A stretch of DNA of 34,147 nucleotides from an uncultured Faecalibacterium sp. (GCA_937907025.1 CALESJ010000055.1:1-34147); one strand, 5' to 3'. Shown: positions 25,615-33,618, counted from the stretch's first letter. A program made the numbers and translations. The notes: generated by a model from the sequence alone, not told the origin.

Positions 25615-26709
25615 ATGGAAGATCAAACGCAGCATGAAAACGCTGACCACCGGATTCTGCTCATTGTGGATGATGACGAATTCAACCGCGCGATTCTGGA
25701 CAACCTGTTTGCACCGTATTACACCATACAGGAGGCGGAAAACGGCCGCCAGGGCCTGGATGCCATTCTGGACGGCCCCGACCGGTTCAGCGCTGTATTG
25801 CTGGATGTGGTCATGCCCGAGATGGACGGCATCGAGGTGCTGCGCCGCATGAGCAAGCAGGGCCTTTTGCAGAAACTGCCCGTCTTTCTCATCACCGCCG
25901 AAGCCCGGGACGATGTGATGAAAGAAGCCTACCGCCTGGGCGTCATGGATGTGATCAGCAAGCCTGTGGTGCCCTATGTGGTCCTGCGCCGGGTGCAGTC
26001 GGTGGTGGAACTGTTTGAAGCCCGCCGCCGCCTGAGCAGCACGGTGGAAAGCCAGCAGTCGGAGCTCATGCGCCGCGCCGAGCAGATCGCCGAGCTGAAT
26101 ATGGGTATGCTGGAAGCCCTGTCCACCGCCATCGAGTTCCGGGACGGGGAATCCGGCGAGCACGTCCGCCGCATCCACGACATCACCAAAACCATGCTTA
26201 CCGATACCCGCCTGGGCCAGGGCATCAGCCCCGCCGAGATCGAACTCATCGCCACCGCTTCCATCATGCACGATGTGGGCAAGATCGCCATCCCGGATGC
26301 CATCCTGAACAAGCCCGGCCGCCTGACCCCCGAAGAGCGCAAGGTGATGGAAACCCATACCATCCGCGGGGCCGAGATGCTGGAGCGCATCCCCCAGCTG
26401 CGGGAAAACGAAGCCTATCCCTACGCCTACGACATCGCCCGCCACCACCACGAACGGTGGGACGGCCGGGGATATCCCGACGGACTGAAGGGGAACGAGA
26501 TCTCCATCTGGGCCCAGATCGTTTCCCTGGCGGACGTGTACGACGCCCTGAGCTGCAAACGGGTGTACAAAAACGCCTTTGACCGAGATACGGTGCTGGA
26601 AATGATCCGCACCGGTCAGTGCGGGGTATTCAACCCGGACCTGCTGGAAGTGTTCTTTGCGGTAGAACCTGCCCTGCACCGGTTGTACGAAACCAATAAG
26701 GAGGAATAA
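25615..26709 (+). CDS. Receiver-HD-GYP two-domain response regulator (probable c-di-GMP phosphodiesterase)
   Basis: The 364-aa protein has an N-terminal receiver domain (IVDDDEFN near 17-24, phospho-acceptor D64 in VLLDVVMPEMDG, switch ITAE, lysine in SKPVVP), a coiled linker (about 135-165), and an HD-GYP domain with GEHVRR, MHDVGKIAIPD (HD at 219-220) and HHERWDGRGYPDG (GYP at 286-288). All metal-binding and GYP residues that I can see are present, so c-di-GMP hydrolysis controlled by phosphorylation is likely. No histidine kinase is encoded next to it; the next gene is an HPt protein. RBS AAAGGGGG, start ATG 25615. Confidence 0.9.
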   Translation: MEDQTQHENADHRILLIVDDDEFNRAILDNLFAPYYTIQEAENGRQGLDAILDGPDRFSAVLLDVVMPEMDGIEVLRRMSKQGLLQKLPVFLITAEARDDVMKEAYRLGVMDVISKPVVPYVVLRRVQSVVELFEARRRLSSTVESQQSELMRRAEQIAELNMGMLEALSTAIEFRDGESGEHVRRIHDITKTMLTDTRLGQGISPAEIELIATASIMHDVGKIAIPDAILNKPGRLTPEERKVMETHTIRGAEMLERIPQLRENEAYPYAYDIARHHHERWDGRGYPDGLKGNEISIWAQIVSLADVYDALSCKRVYKNAFDRDTVLEMIRTGQCGVFNPDLLEVFFAVEPALHRLYETNKEE

Positions 26710-26711
26710 CC

Positions 26712-27062
26712 ATGGACGCCATGCGCAAACAGCGGCTGATCGAAGCCGGTATTGATGTGGACAGCGCCCTGGAGCGCTTTATGAACAACGAAGCCCTGCT
26801 GGAACGGTTTCTGGCCAAGTTTCCGGCAGACCCCAACCATGACCGACTGACCGCTGCCATTGCGGCCGGCGATAAGGACGCGGCGCTGACCGCTGCGCAT
26901 ACCATGAAGGGGGTGTGCGGCAACCTGTCCATGCCGGCCCTGTTCGAACTTCTCACCCGCCAGGTGGCGGCGTTCCGGTCCGGGGACTGGGACGGCGCTG
27001 TGGCCATGATGCCGGAGCTGGACCGCCTGTACGACGGCCTGTGCGCGGCCATTGCCCTATGA
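26712..27062 (+). CDS. Histidine phosphotransfer (HPt) domain protein
   Basis: The 116-aa protein is a stand-alone HPt four-helix bundle with the phospho-histidine motif AAHTMKGVCGNLS (H63; family HxxKG). It starts 2 bp after the upstream gene with AAGGAGGAATAA as RBS, so it is co-translated with the receiver-HD-GYP protein, its likely phosphorelay partner. Its stop overlaps the next start (ATGA). Confidence 0.85.
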   Translation: MDAMRKQRLIEAGIDVDSALERFMNNEALLERFLAKFPADPNHDRLTAAIAAGDKDAALTAAHTMKGVCGNLSMPALFELLTRQVAAFRSGDWDGAVAMMPELDRLYDGLCAAIAL

Positions 27063-27661
27063 GCGCCCGGATGAAGGCCGCCCCCGGTGAGATCCCGGCG
27101 GGCCTGCGCCGGATGGTACAGGCATTGGCCGACAGCGGCCGCACCGCGATCGTGGCAGTGGACGGGCGCTGCGGCAGCGGAAAGACCGCGCTGGGCGTTG
27201 CCCTGGGACGTGCGTTCGGCTGCCCGGTGGTACACACCGACGACTATTATCTGCCCTTTGTCCGCCGGCCCCAGAACTGGAAGGTTACCCCGGCGGCCAA
27301 TATGGACTTTGCCCGCCTGCGGGCCGAAGTGCTGGACCCGCTGCGGGCCGGCCGGGACGGCGTATACCGTGCCTACAACTGCCATGCCGACTGTTTCGTG
27401 TCCGAAACACCGCTGCCGGCGGGCCAGCCGCTGATCCTGGAGGGCAGTTACAGCCACCACCCCGTGCTGGGCGGGTATGACCTGACGGTGTTCGTGACCT
27501 GCACGTCCGCCTGCCAGGAACAGCGCCTGCGTGCCCGGGAAGGGGTTAACTACGATATGTTCCGCAGCTGCTGGATCCCCCTGGAAGAAGGCTACTTCTC
27601 TGTTTTTGACATCGAGAACAAGGCCGATTGCGTGGTGGATACCGACACCACCGGACGATAA
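27059..27661 (+). CDS. Uridine kinase/phosphoribulokinase-like P-loop kinase
   Basis: The 200-aa protein has Walker A VDGRCGSGKT (about residues 33-42), a THTDDYY-like segment (VVHTDDYYLPFV) and an ILEGSYSHH motif, matching the uridine kinase-like family found in Firmicutes. The C-terminus has RLRAREG and a lid-like part. The ATG at 27059 overlaps the HPt stop (ATGA), so it is the third gene of this operon. It could phosphorylate a nucleoside or another small molecule; the substrate is not determined. Confidence 0.8.
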   Translation: MSARMKAAPGEIPAGLRRMVQALADSGRTAIVAVDGRCGSGKTALGVALGRAFGCPVVHTDDYYLPFVRRPQNWKVTPAANMDFARLRAEVLDPLRAGRDGVYRAYNCHADCFVSETPLPAGQPLILEGSYSHHPVLGGYDLTVFVTCTSACQEQRLRAREGVNYDMFRSCWIPLEEGYFSVFDIENKADCVVDTDTTGR

Positions 27662-27668
27662 AAAGCAC

Positions 27669-27700
27669 AAAGCGTCTGCCGACAGCGGCAGGCGCTTTTT
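27669..27700 (+). terminator. Terminator of the HD-GYP operon
   Basis: Ten-bp stem with one G-U pair (27672-27681 with 27686-27695), loop ACAG, flanked by A-run and six T. Confidence 0.9.
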
Positions 27701-27724
27701 TATGCCTGATTCGGCACCGGGAAA

Positions 27725-27795
27725 CTGAAAAACGAAAAGAATTTATTGAAAAACGATAAAAAACACTTGCAAAACGATATGCGCTGTGGTATGGT
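27725..27795 (+). promoter_or_regulatory. Promoter of the DUF2975 operon with three 21-bp-spaced direct repeats
   Basis: Direct repeats of YTGMAAAACGAWA begin at 27725, 27746 and 27767, spaced exactly 21 bp. The third overlaps the -35 TTGCAA (27767-27772); after 17 bp comes a -10-like TATGGT (27790-27795) with an extended TG at 27787-27788. The next start is ATG 27831. A repressor or activator binding on one helix face is suggested, possibly the Cro/CI protein encoded in the operon. Confidence 0.6.
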
Positions 27796-27830
27796 ATGGG
27801 TACACGATACAAGAGAAAGGGGCGTTATTC

Positions 27831-28316
27831 ATGCCGAAGGGGGAAACACCGGAACCGGACAGCCGGGACAAGAGCATCATCCTGAGCCAGTTCAGCACCC
27901 TGTGCATGGGGGCCATCTGCCTGATCATGGTGTGGTGCGGTCCGCAGCTGGTCAACTGGGCCCTGCGGGACTACACCGGCAGCGGGGCCCTGGCCGTGCT
28001 GCGCGGCGGCCTGCTGGGGCTTGGCTATGTGTGCGCGGTATTTGCTTTTATTACACTGTACAATCTGTACCGGTTCTTGGGCCGGGTGCAGGCGGGAGCG
28101 GTTTTTGTGCGGCCCAACGTCACTGCGCTGTGGCGCATCAGCTGGTGCTGTGCGGGCGCGGCCTTCCTGTGCGTGCCTGCCGGCCTGGCGCTGCGGCTGC
28201 CTTTCGTCTTTTCCCTGGGGCTGTGTGCCGGGTTCATGGCCCTCATCGTCCGGGTCATCATGAATGCCTTCCGTCAGGCTGTGGACATGAAGGATGAACT
28301 GGACCTGACGGTGTAA
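27831..28316 (+). CDS. DUF2975-family membrane protein
   Basis: The 161-aa protein has a charged N-terminus and about four transmembrane helices (near 20-45, 60-85, 100-120, 125-145), with the segments ITLYNLYRFLGRVQAGAVFV and ALIVRVIMNAFRQAVDMKDELDLTV that typify DUF2975. Family members usually stand next to a small Cro/CI regulator, as here. ATG 27831 follows AAAGGGG; an upstream ATG at 27786 lies in the promoter region. The function is unknown. Confidence 0.8.
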   Translation: MPKGETPEPDSRDKSIILSQFSTLCMGAICLIMVWCGPQLVNWALRDYTGSGALAVLRGGLLGLGYVCAVFAFITLYNLYRFLGRVQAGAVFVRPNVTALWRISWCCAGAAFLCVPAGLALRLPFVFSLGLCAGFMALIVRVIMNAFRQAVDMKDELDLTV

Positions 28317-28328
28317 AGGAGAAGGCGG

Positions 28329-28553
28329 ATGTCCATTTATGTGAATCTGGACGTGATGATGGCCCGGCGCCATATGGGCGCGGGAAAACTGGCCGATAAG
28401 ATCGGCATCGCCCCCGCCAATCTGTCCATTCTGAAAAACAACAAGGCCAAGGCGGTGCGCTTTACCACCCTGGAGGCCCTGTGCCGGGTGCTGGACTGCC
28501 AGCCCGGCGACCTGCTGGAATACCGTCCCGACGAAGCGGACGACAAGAAATAA
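28329..28553 (+). CDS. Small Cro/CI-type (XRE) HTH regulator
   Basis: The 74-aa protein is a single HTH of the Cro/CI (YozG-like) kind: a conserved LDVMMARRHMGAGKLADKIG helix pair, IAPANLSILKNNK recognition helix and a C-terminal ALCRVLDCQPGDLLEY. It begins 12 bp after the DUF2975 gene with RBS AAAGGAG. Such pairs are common in Firmicutes and likely autoregulate; the direct repeats at 27725-27779 are the natural target to test. Confidence 0.85.
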   Translation: MSIYVNLDVMMARRHMGAGKLADKIGIAPANLSILKNNKAKAVRFTTLEALCRVLDCQPGDLLEYRPDEADDKK

Positions 28554-28569
28554 TACAGAGGGTAATATT

Positions 28570-30084
28570 ATGGAAAATATCAACAAAGAGGGCGCGGTGC
28601 GTCCCCTCTATTCAAGTGCGCCCAAAAATCTGCCCGCGGTGTCCGAACCTTTGCCGGGAAGCCGCACCCTGTGGTGCGTGGCGGCCCTGGTCAGCTATCC
28701 GCTGGCCTGGTATTACACCAAATATGTGCTGATGGGAAACTGGCGCAGCCTCGGCTACCTGGTGTTCCCGGTGCTGTTCATGCTGGCGGTGGGCCTGTTC
28801 AGCCGGGCTCTGGGCCGCAAGGGCAGCCGGGAAACCTGGTTCTGGGGCGTCTGCTGGCTGGCCCAGGGCGTGGCACTGAGCGTCTACGGCCCCCACACCG
28901 GGGAGATGACCGGCTGGCAGTCCCTGGTGTGGCACATGACCGCCGTGTGTTTTGTGCTTTGCCGCACCGGCATGCAGGCGGCGGGCAAGGCCAACGCCAT
29001 GGTGGTGCTGGACGGCCTGTCCGGGGTGTTCATCCTGCCCTGGACCGGATTCTTTCTGCGGCTGCGGGCCTTGTGGGAGGCCCTGCGCGCCGGGCTGCGG
29101 CACCGGGTACAGTCCCGCCGCCGTCTGTGGGAAGTGCTGGGCGGCGTGGTGCTGGCCCTGGTGCTGGTCTGGCTTGCGGCGGGGCAGCTGGCCGCCGCCG
29201 ATGAAGTCTTCGGGCGGTTGGTGCAGGACCTGCTGCAGCCGCTGCGCTGGAACTGGAACAGCGTGGAGGTTTTTTACCTGGCCTGTTCCATCCCGGTGGG
29301 CATGTGGCTCTTCGGGCTGGTGGGCGGCAGCCTGCGCCGCCAAGCCCCGCCCCTTACCGAAACCGGTTTTTACCGCGCGCTGGGCCAGGCGCCCCGCCTG
29401 CCCGCCCTGAGTGCCAACCTGGCGGTGGGGGCGCTGTGCGCCGTGTATGCCCTCTTCTTCGGGGTGCAGTGCGCCGAGTTCGCCGCCGCCCTGGGGGCAC
29501 CCCTGCCGCTGGAGGCGGTGGAGGCTTCCCGGTTTGCGGTGGATGGCTTCTGGGAGCTGTGCCGGGTGCTGGTGCTGGATTTCGCCGTGCTGGCGGCGCT
29601 GCACTTCCTCAGCCCGGCGCCGGTGGACCGTCCCGGCCGCCGCCGGGTGCTGCTCACTCTGTTCTGTGTCTTCGGGCTGGGATTTGTGGGTCTGGCGGCT
29701 GCCAAACTGGGCGTGTACATCCGGCTGTGGGGCCTGACGCCCCGGCGTATCACCTCGGCCTGGTGCCTGCTGGTACTGGGGCTGGCCGCCGTGCTGGTGA
29801 CGGTCCGGCTGTGGCGCAAGCTTCCGGCTGTGCGCATCTGGGTGCTGGCGGCGATGGTGAGCTTCTGCGTGCTGTGCGGCACCAACATCGAAAAAATCTG
29901 CCTGCAGGACCATCTGGACCGGGTGCAGGCAGGGACCGTGGCCGAACTGGACTGGGACCTGCTCATCGACTGTGCCTACGGTCGCCCCAAACTGGCCGAC
30001 GACCTGCGGCAGGAACTGCTGACCATGGACCTGACGCCCCAGCAGCAGCGGGAGATGAACACCTACTGCTGGATCTGGCAATAA
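28570..30084 (+). CDS. Large DUF4153/DUF4173-like multi-pass membrane protein
   Basis: The 504-aa protein has about 10-12 hydrophobic helices and a short soluble C-terminus (about 430-504). The stretch AAKLGVYIRLWGLTPRRITSAW and the later NIEKICLQDHLDR are typical of the DUF4153/DUF4173 membrane families, whose function is unknown. It follows the HTH gene by 16 bp and is likely the third gene of that operon. An unusual feature is the predicted charged cytoplasmic loop near 175-190. It ends at a bidirectional terminator (30110-30149). Confidence 0.7.
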   Translation: MENINKEGAVRPLYSSAPKNLPAVSEPLPGSRTLWCVAALVSYPLAWYYTKYVLMGNWRSLGYLVFPVLFMLAVGLFSRALGRKGSRETWFWGVCWLAQGVALSVYGPHTGEMTGWQSLVWHMTAVCFVLCRTGMQAAGKANAMVVLDGLSGVFILPWTGFFLRLRALWEALRAGLRHRVQSRRRLWEVLGGVVLALVLVWLAAGQLAAADEVFGRLVQDLLQPLRWNWNSVEVFYLACSIPVGMWLFGLVGGSLRRQAPPLTETGFYRALGQAPRLPALSANLAVGALCAVYALFFGVQCAEFAAALGAPLPLEAVEASRFAVDGFWELCRVLVLDFAVLAALHFLSPAPVDRPGRRRVLLTLFCVFGLGFVGLAAAKLGVYIRLWGLTPRRITSAWCLLVLGLAAVLVTVRLWRKLPAVRIWVLAAMVSFCVLCGTNIEKICLQDHLDRVQAGTVAELDWDLLIDCAYGRPKLADDLRQELLTMDLTPQQQREMNTYCWIWQ

Positions 30085-30109
30085 GCGCCGCTGTCCGATA
30101 GAAATAAAG

Positions 30110-30149
30110 AAAGCCCCGCACTCTGTGGTAAAGCAGAGCGCGGGGCTTT
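30110..30149. terminator. Bidirectional terminator between the DUF4153-like and epimerase genes
   Basis: Stem AAAGCCCCGC (30110-30119) with GCGGGGCTTT (30140-30149), extended by CTCTG/CAGAG around an A/C mismatch, flanked by A- and T-rich runs. Confidence 0.85.
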
Positions 30150-30160
30150 TGCGTGCAAAA

Positions 30161-31045
30161 TCAGCGGTCGAAGGTGGTGCACAGGGTGGTGGACCAGGTT
30201 TCACCCATGGCCAGGCTGGCCGCGCAGGGGCGCTGGTCCCACTCAATGGGGCCGTTTTCCTCGCCGGGCAGGCTCTGCCAGGGCTCGATGCAGACAAACC
30301 GCACCGGCTTGGCCTTGGCGGACCAGATCAGCACATAGGGGTAGCCCTCAATGTTGCAGGAAACCTTGCGGCCGGTGTCCTTTTCCACAATGGCCAGGTT
30401 GGCGCTGCGCAGATTGACCATGCAGAAACTGTCGTTGGCGAACAGGTCATCGGTCAGAGGAATGGACTTGGTGTTGCGGGCCAGATAGTAGAAGTCCCGC
30501 CCGTTCAGCAGGCCGTTGGGCAGGCAGCTGACGCACAGGGGGCTTTCCAGCTCATCAAAACGGAACTCATAGTCGGTGGTGGTGTGCTTGTCATCAAAGG
30601 GAATGGCAAAGGCCGGGTGATAGCCGATGCCAAACCGCAGGCAGTCCTCCACCGGGTTCTCCACAGTCAGGGTATGGCAGACCGTTTTGCCGTTCAGGGT
30701 AAAGGTGGAGCGCAGCACAAAAGCATACGGCCACTTCTGCAGGGTCTGGGCGTCGGAAGTCAGCTCAAACACCAGGGAATCGGCGGTGCGGTTCACCAGG
30801 GTATGCTCCACATCCCGGGCAAAACCGTGCTGCCCGCCGGCGTATTCCATGCCCTTGGCCAGCATCTTGCCGCCGGTCAGCTTGCCGGTATAAGGAAACA
30901 GGATGGGGGCGTGCCGGGCCCACACGGTGGGATCAGCCTGCCAGAGCATCTCGGCCCCGGTATGCTTGTTGATGACGCTGACAGCCTCGGCGCCGTGGGT
31001 GTCCACGGTCAGGCGGATATGTTCATTTTCAATGGTGTGGCGCAT
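30161..31045 (-). CDS. Aldose 1-epimerase-like (LacX-type) carbohydrate mutarotase
   Basis: The 294-aa protein is a galactose mutarotase-superfamily member of the LacX type. It starts MRHTIENEHIRLTVDTHGAE, has GYHPAF with the candidate catalytic histidine, RHAPILFPYTGKL, GGQHGFARD (a second histidine) and a C-terminal CIEPWQSLPG motif with the conserved glutamate. It would interconvert sugar anomers. The start at 31045 is supported by GGGGG 8 nt upstream; ATG 31060 adds five residues and is possible. It stands alone on the minus strand. Confidence 0.85.
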   Translation of the reverse strand: MRHTIENEHIRLTVDTHGAEAVSVINKHTGAEMLWQADPTVWARHAPILFPYTGKLTGGKMLAKGMEYAGGQHGFARDVEHTLVNRTADSLVFELTSDAQTLQKWPYAFVLRSTFTLNGKTVCHTLTVENPVEDCLRFGIGYHPAFAIPFDDKHTTTDYEFRFDELESPLCVSCLPNGLLNGRDFYYLARNTKSIPLTDDLFANDSFCMVNLRSANLAIVEKDTGRKVSCNIEGYPYVLIWSAKAKPVRFVCIEPWQSLPGEENGPIEWDQRPCAASLAMGETWSTTLCTTFDR

Positions 31046-31075
31046 GGTAAATACCCCCATAGGATTTGTTTTCTC

Positions 31076-31081
31076 CAGTAT
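31076..31081 (-). promoter_or_regulatory. -10 element of the epimerase gene
   Basis: Minus-strand TATACT (31076-31081); no good -35 is visible at 16-18 bp. A start about 7 bp downstream would give a 24-nt leader before ATG 31045. Confidence 0.35.
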
Positions 31082-31187
31082 AGCGCAAACCTGAAAAAAT
31101 GGGAAGAGCGGCGGCTCCGAATTTTCGACAGCTGCCGCACACAGGGGCCGCCCCGGGCATATTCTGCTGGCAGGGAGGTGTTTACCT

Positions 31188-31799
31188 ATGCCGACTGGCA
31201 GTATTTGGATCGCGGCGGTCCTGGCCGAAGAGGCCGCGCCGCTGGCGGGGGTGCAGGTCAACGTTCTGGATGAGAGCGGTGTACCGGTTGCCCGCCTGGA
31301 AACCGACGAAAACGGCACCGCCGTGCAGAAAAACCTGCCCGCGCCGGACCGTTCGTACAGTCTGGACGAGGAAAATACGACGGTGTGCCCGTACGCCGTG
31401 TATGACCTGGTGGCCGAAAAGCAGGGCTGGCAGACGGTGCGGCTGACCGGGGTGCAGGTGTTTGACGGGCAGGAAACGGTGGCCCGGCTGCACTTTCTGC
31501 CCGCCGATGCTGCCGTGGCCACAGCGGGCATTGCGGCTGAAAACAATGTGACCATCCCGCCCCACCCGCTGTTCTCCGGCCGGGGCGGCAGCGGCCCGGC
31601 CCCGGCGGGGGACTGCCCGGCACCGCTGGTCCTCAACGAGGTGGTGATCCCCAAGACCATCACGGTGCATCTGGGCCGCCCCACCGAAACCGCCCGGGAT
31701 GTGACCGTGCCGTTTCAGGAGTATATCGCTACCGTAGCATCCGGCGAGGTCTATCCCACCTGGGCGGGACAGTGCGTTCCACGCCGGGAGGCGGGCTAA
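31188..31799 (+). pseudogene. Truncated peptidoglycan-binding-type protein, cut at the recombinase locus
   Basis: The frame encodes 203 aa that match, from memory, the N-terminal half of a common Clostridia protein family: a beta-rich start (LAGVQVNVLDESG), the SLDEENTTVCPYAVYDL motif and the marker VIPKTITVHLGRP...VTVPFQEYIATVASGEVYPTW. In the family this continues with a W-P-E-x-A-L-R-A-N stretch and about 150 more residues. Here the frame breaks after TW (31763) and stops at 31799, where it meets the end of the recombinase on the other strand (stop codons overlap). Dropping one G in 31762-31768 would give WADSAFHA, which fits the family, so an indel and a later junction near 31785 are both likely. 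RBS GGGAGGT precedes ATG 31188. Confidence 0.7.
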
Positions 31800-33337
31800 A
31801 AGTTCCAGAAAATTTCCACGGGGCGGGTGCCGGTATCGCTGTCCGGCGGAAATACCCGCACCTGCCGCACCGTCAGACCGACCAGGGCCCGGTCCAGCAC
31901 GGGCAGGGCGGCGGCTTTGGCCAGCCGACTTTGCAGGGCGGCCCGGGCGGCCGCAGCATCGGGGGCGGATTCCAGGGCCTGAAGACGCTTTTGCAGCCGG
32001 GAAGTTTCCTGGTGAAACCGGCGGTTCATGGCCAAAAACTGGGTGTTGTCCAGCAGACCGCCGCATTTGTCCAGATACAGGGATTCCAGGGCGGATTCCC
32101 GGCGGGAAATCTCGGCCTGAAGCCGGGACTGTTCGGCCCGGCGGGCGGCGTCGGCCCCGGCAGAGGGCAGCATGGCCGCATCCGGATGCAGATACGGCCC
32201 CAGATACTGCCGGAGGCGGGCCAGCAGGAGGCTTTCCAGTTCGGCAGCGGGCAGATAGGACTGCCCGGGGCAGAGCGCCGGGGCCCGCAGAGCGTTTCGA
32301 CAGCGGAAATACCGCGCCCGTACGCCGTCTTTCCCCCGATGGCCGGAACTGGTCTGCTCCATCACCCGGCCACAGAGTCCGCACACCACCTTGCCTGCCA
32401 GAGGATGTACCTGCCCGCCGCCCCCGCTGCGGGTCCGGCTGTGCAGCATCTGCTGGACCCGGTCAAAGTCGGCGGGGGAGATGATGGCCTCGTGGGTGTG
32501 CGGCACCACGACCCATTCTTCCCGGGGGAGCCACACCGTTTTGGGGGTCTTGTAGCTTACCCGGCGGTGCCGGCCCTGTTCCAGATCACCGGCGTAGGTG
32601 CGGGTGGTCAGCAGCCGGTGGATGGTGGATTTGCTCCAGCATGCACCAACTGCCTGCCTATTATAATAAGGTAAGCGCTGTGCCCGATAGCGCCCCGGCG
32701 GCAGGATGCCTTCCTCGTTGAGCAGACGGGCGATGCGGGCGGTGCCGTACCCGGCCAGGTACAGCCCGAAGATCCGCCGCACCACCCCGGCGGCTTCCGG
32801 GTCGATGACAAGATGGTTGTGGTCGGCCGGGTCCTTGGCATACCCGTACAGGGCAAAGGCCGCAATGTATTGCCCTGCCTGCCGCTTGTGGGTGAGGACC
32901 GAGCGAACGTTGGCAGACAGGTCCTCCAGATACCACTCGTTGATGAGCCCGTTGATCTGCCGGCTTTTCTTTCCGGCAGCATCGGCGGTGTCCACATGGT
33001 CCACCACGGCAATGAGCCGGATGCCCCACAAGGGAAACAGCCCGTGCAGGTATTTTTCCACCAGTTCCATGTCCCGGGTGAACCGGGATTGGGTCTTGAC
33101 CAGAATGACGTCGAATTCCCGGGCTTCGGCCGCTGCGATCATCCGGTTGAAGTCCGGCCGGGTGCGGTCGATGCCGGAATAGTCCTCATCGGTATAAATG
33201 CGGGTCACTTCATACCCGTGCTGCCGGGCATAGTCCAGCAGCATGGTCCGCTGATTCTGAATACTTTCGGATTCCTGAACGCCGCCCGCCGGAAGTTCAT
33301 CCTCCTTGCTCAGGCGGCAGTACACAGCGGCTCTCAT
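31796..33337 (-). CDS. Large serine recombinase
   Basis: The 513-aa protein has the N-terminal resolvase catalytic domain: AVYCRLSKED with the candidate nucleophilic serine S10, followed by ESIQNQRTMLLDYARQHG, YTDEDYSGIDRTRPDFNRMI, and the VKTQSRFTRD segment with the active-site arginines. The central recombinase domain (about 160-300) is followed by a zinc-ribbon motif CGLCGRVMEQ...CRNALRAPALC and a coiled-coil region (about 395-450). It may catalyse integration, excision or inversion. Its 3' end meets the truncated gene at 31799, and a 41-codon ORF overlaps its start (ATGA). No other phage or transposon gene is visible nearby. Confidence 0.9.
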   Translation of the reverse strand: MRAAVYCRLSKEDELPAGGVQESESIQNQRTMLLDYARQHGYEVTRIYTDEDYSGIDRTRPDFNRMIAAAEAREFDVILVKTQSRFTRDMELVEKYLHGLFPLWGIRLIAVVDHVDTADAAGKKSRQINGLINEWYLEDLSANVRSVLTHKRQAGQYIAAFALYGYAKDPADHNHLVIDPEAAGVVRRIFGLYLAGYGTARIARLLNEEGILPPGRYRAQRLPYYNRQAVGACWSKSTIHRLLTTRTYAGDLEQGRHRRVSYKTPKTVWLPREEWVVVPHTHEAIISPADFDRVQQMLHSRTRSGGGGQVHPLAGKVVCGLCGRVMEQTSSGHRGKDGVRARYFRCRNALRAPALCPGQSYLPAAELESLLLARLRQYLGPYLHPDAAMLPSAGADAARRAEQSRLQAEISRRESALESLYLDKCGGLLDNTQFLAMNRRFHQETSRLQKRLQALESAPDAAAARAALQSRLAKAAALPVLDRALVGLTVRQVRVFPPDSDTGTRPVEIFWNF

Positions 33338-33459
33338 GGGCGGACCCGCTCCGCAACCAGGCGCAGCCAGGCATCTGCCAGACGGCGCAGTGCCTGGCCG
33401 CGGGAAACAAGGTTTTCGGTGAGAAAAAAATCTTGAGCTGAAAAAATCGAACGTTTCAT
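33334..33459 (-). CDS. 41-aa ORF translationally coupled to the serine recombinase
   Basis: This small ORF runs from ATG 33459 with GGAGG 8 nt upstream and ends with a stop overlapping the recombinase start (ATGA at 33334-33337). The product begins MKRSIFSAQDFF and ends in a basic, helical segment (ALRRLADAWLRLVAERVRP). It has no family that I recognise. The strong RBS and overlap suggest that it is translated and needed to couple or tune the recombinase. Confidence 0.6.
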   Translation of the reverse strand: MKRSIFSAQDFFLTENLVSRGQALRRLADAWLRLVAERVRP

Positions 33460-33473
33460 GACCGATACCTCCG

Positions 33474-33500
33474 TTGAAACAGTACCCTGGACTGTTGCAA
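33474..33500. repeat. 27-bp near-perfect palindrome upstream of the recombinase operon
   Basis: TTGAAACAGT (33474-33483) and ACTGTTGCAA (33491-33500) are inverted with nine of ten positions matching around a 7-bp spacer (accctgg). It lies directly upstream of the RBS of the 41-codon ORF. It may be an operator for the recombinase or part of its attachment site. Confidence 0.6.
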
Positions 33501-33583
33501 AGGTATGCGGCCGAACGTTGAATTCAGACCTGAAAAGCGCCTGTGAAAAAACAGAAGAACGGTTCTGGAAAAGACAAAATCGA

Positions 33584-33603
33584 AAAAAAGTCAGAACTTT
33601 TTT
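33584..33603. repeat. AT-rich inverted repeat in the intergenic region
   Basis: AAAAAAGT (33584-33591) and ACTTTTTT (33596-33603) form a perfect 8-bp inverted repeat with spacer CAGA. It could be a weak terminator or a protein site. Confidence 0.5.
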
Positions 33604-33618
33604 AGCCTAAAAGCCATT

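Noticed and set aside
31046..31684. N-terminal extension of the epimerase frame up to 31684
   Set aside because: It runs through the promoter and the antisense of the neighbouring gene; the family N-terminus starts at 31045.
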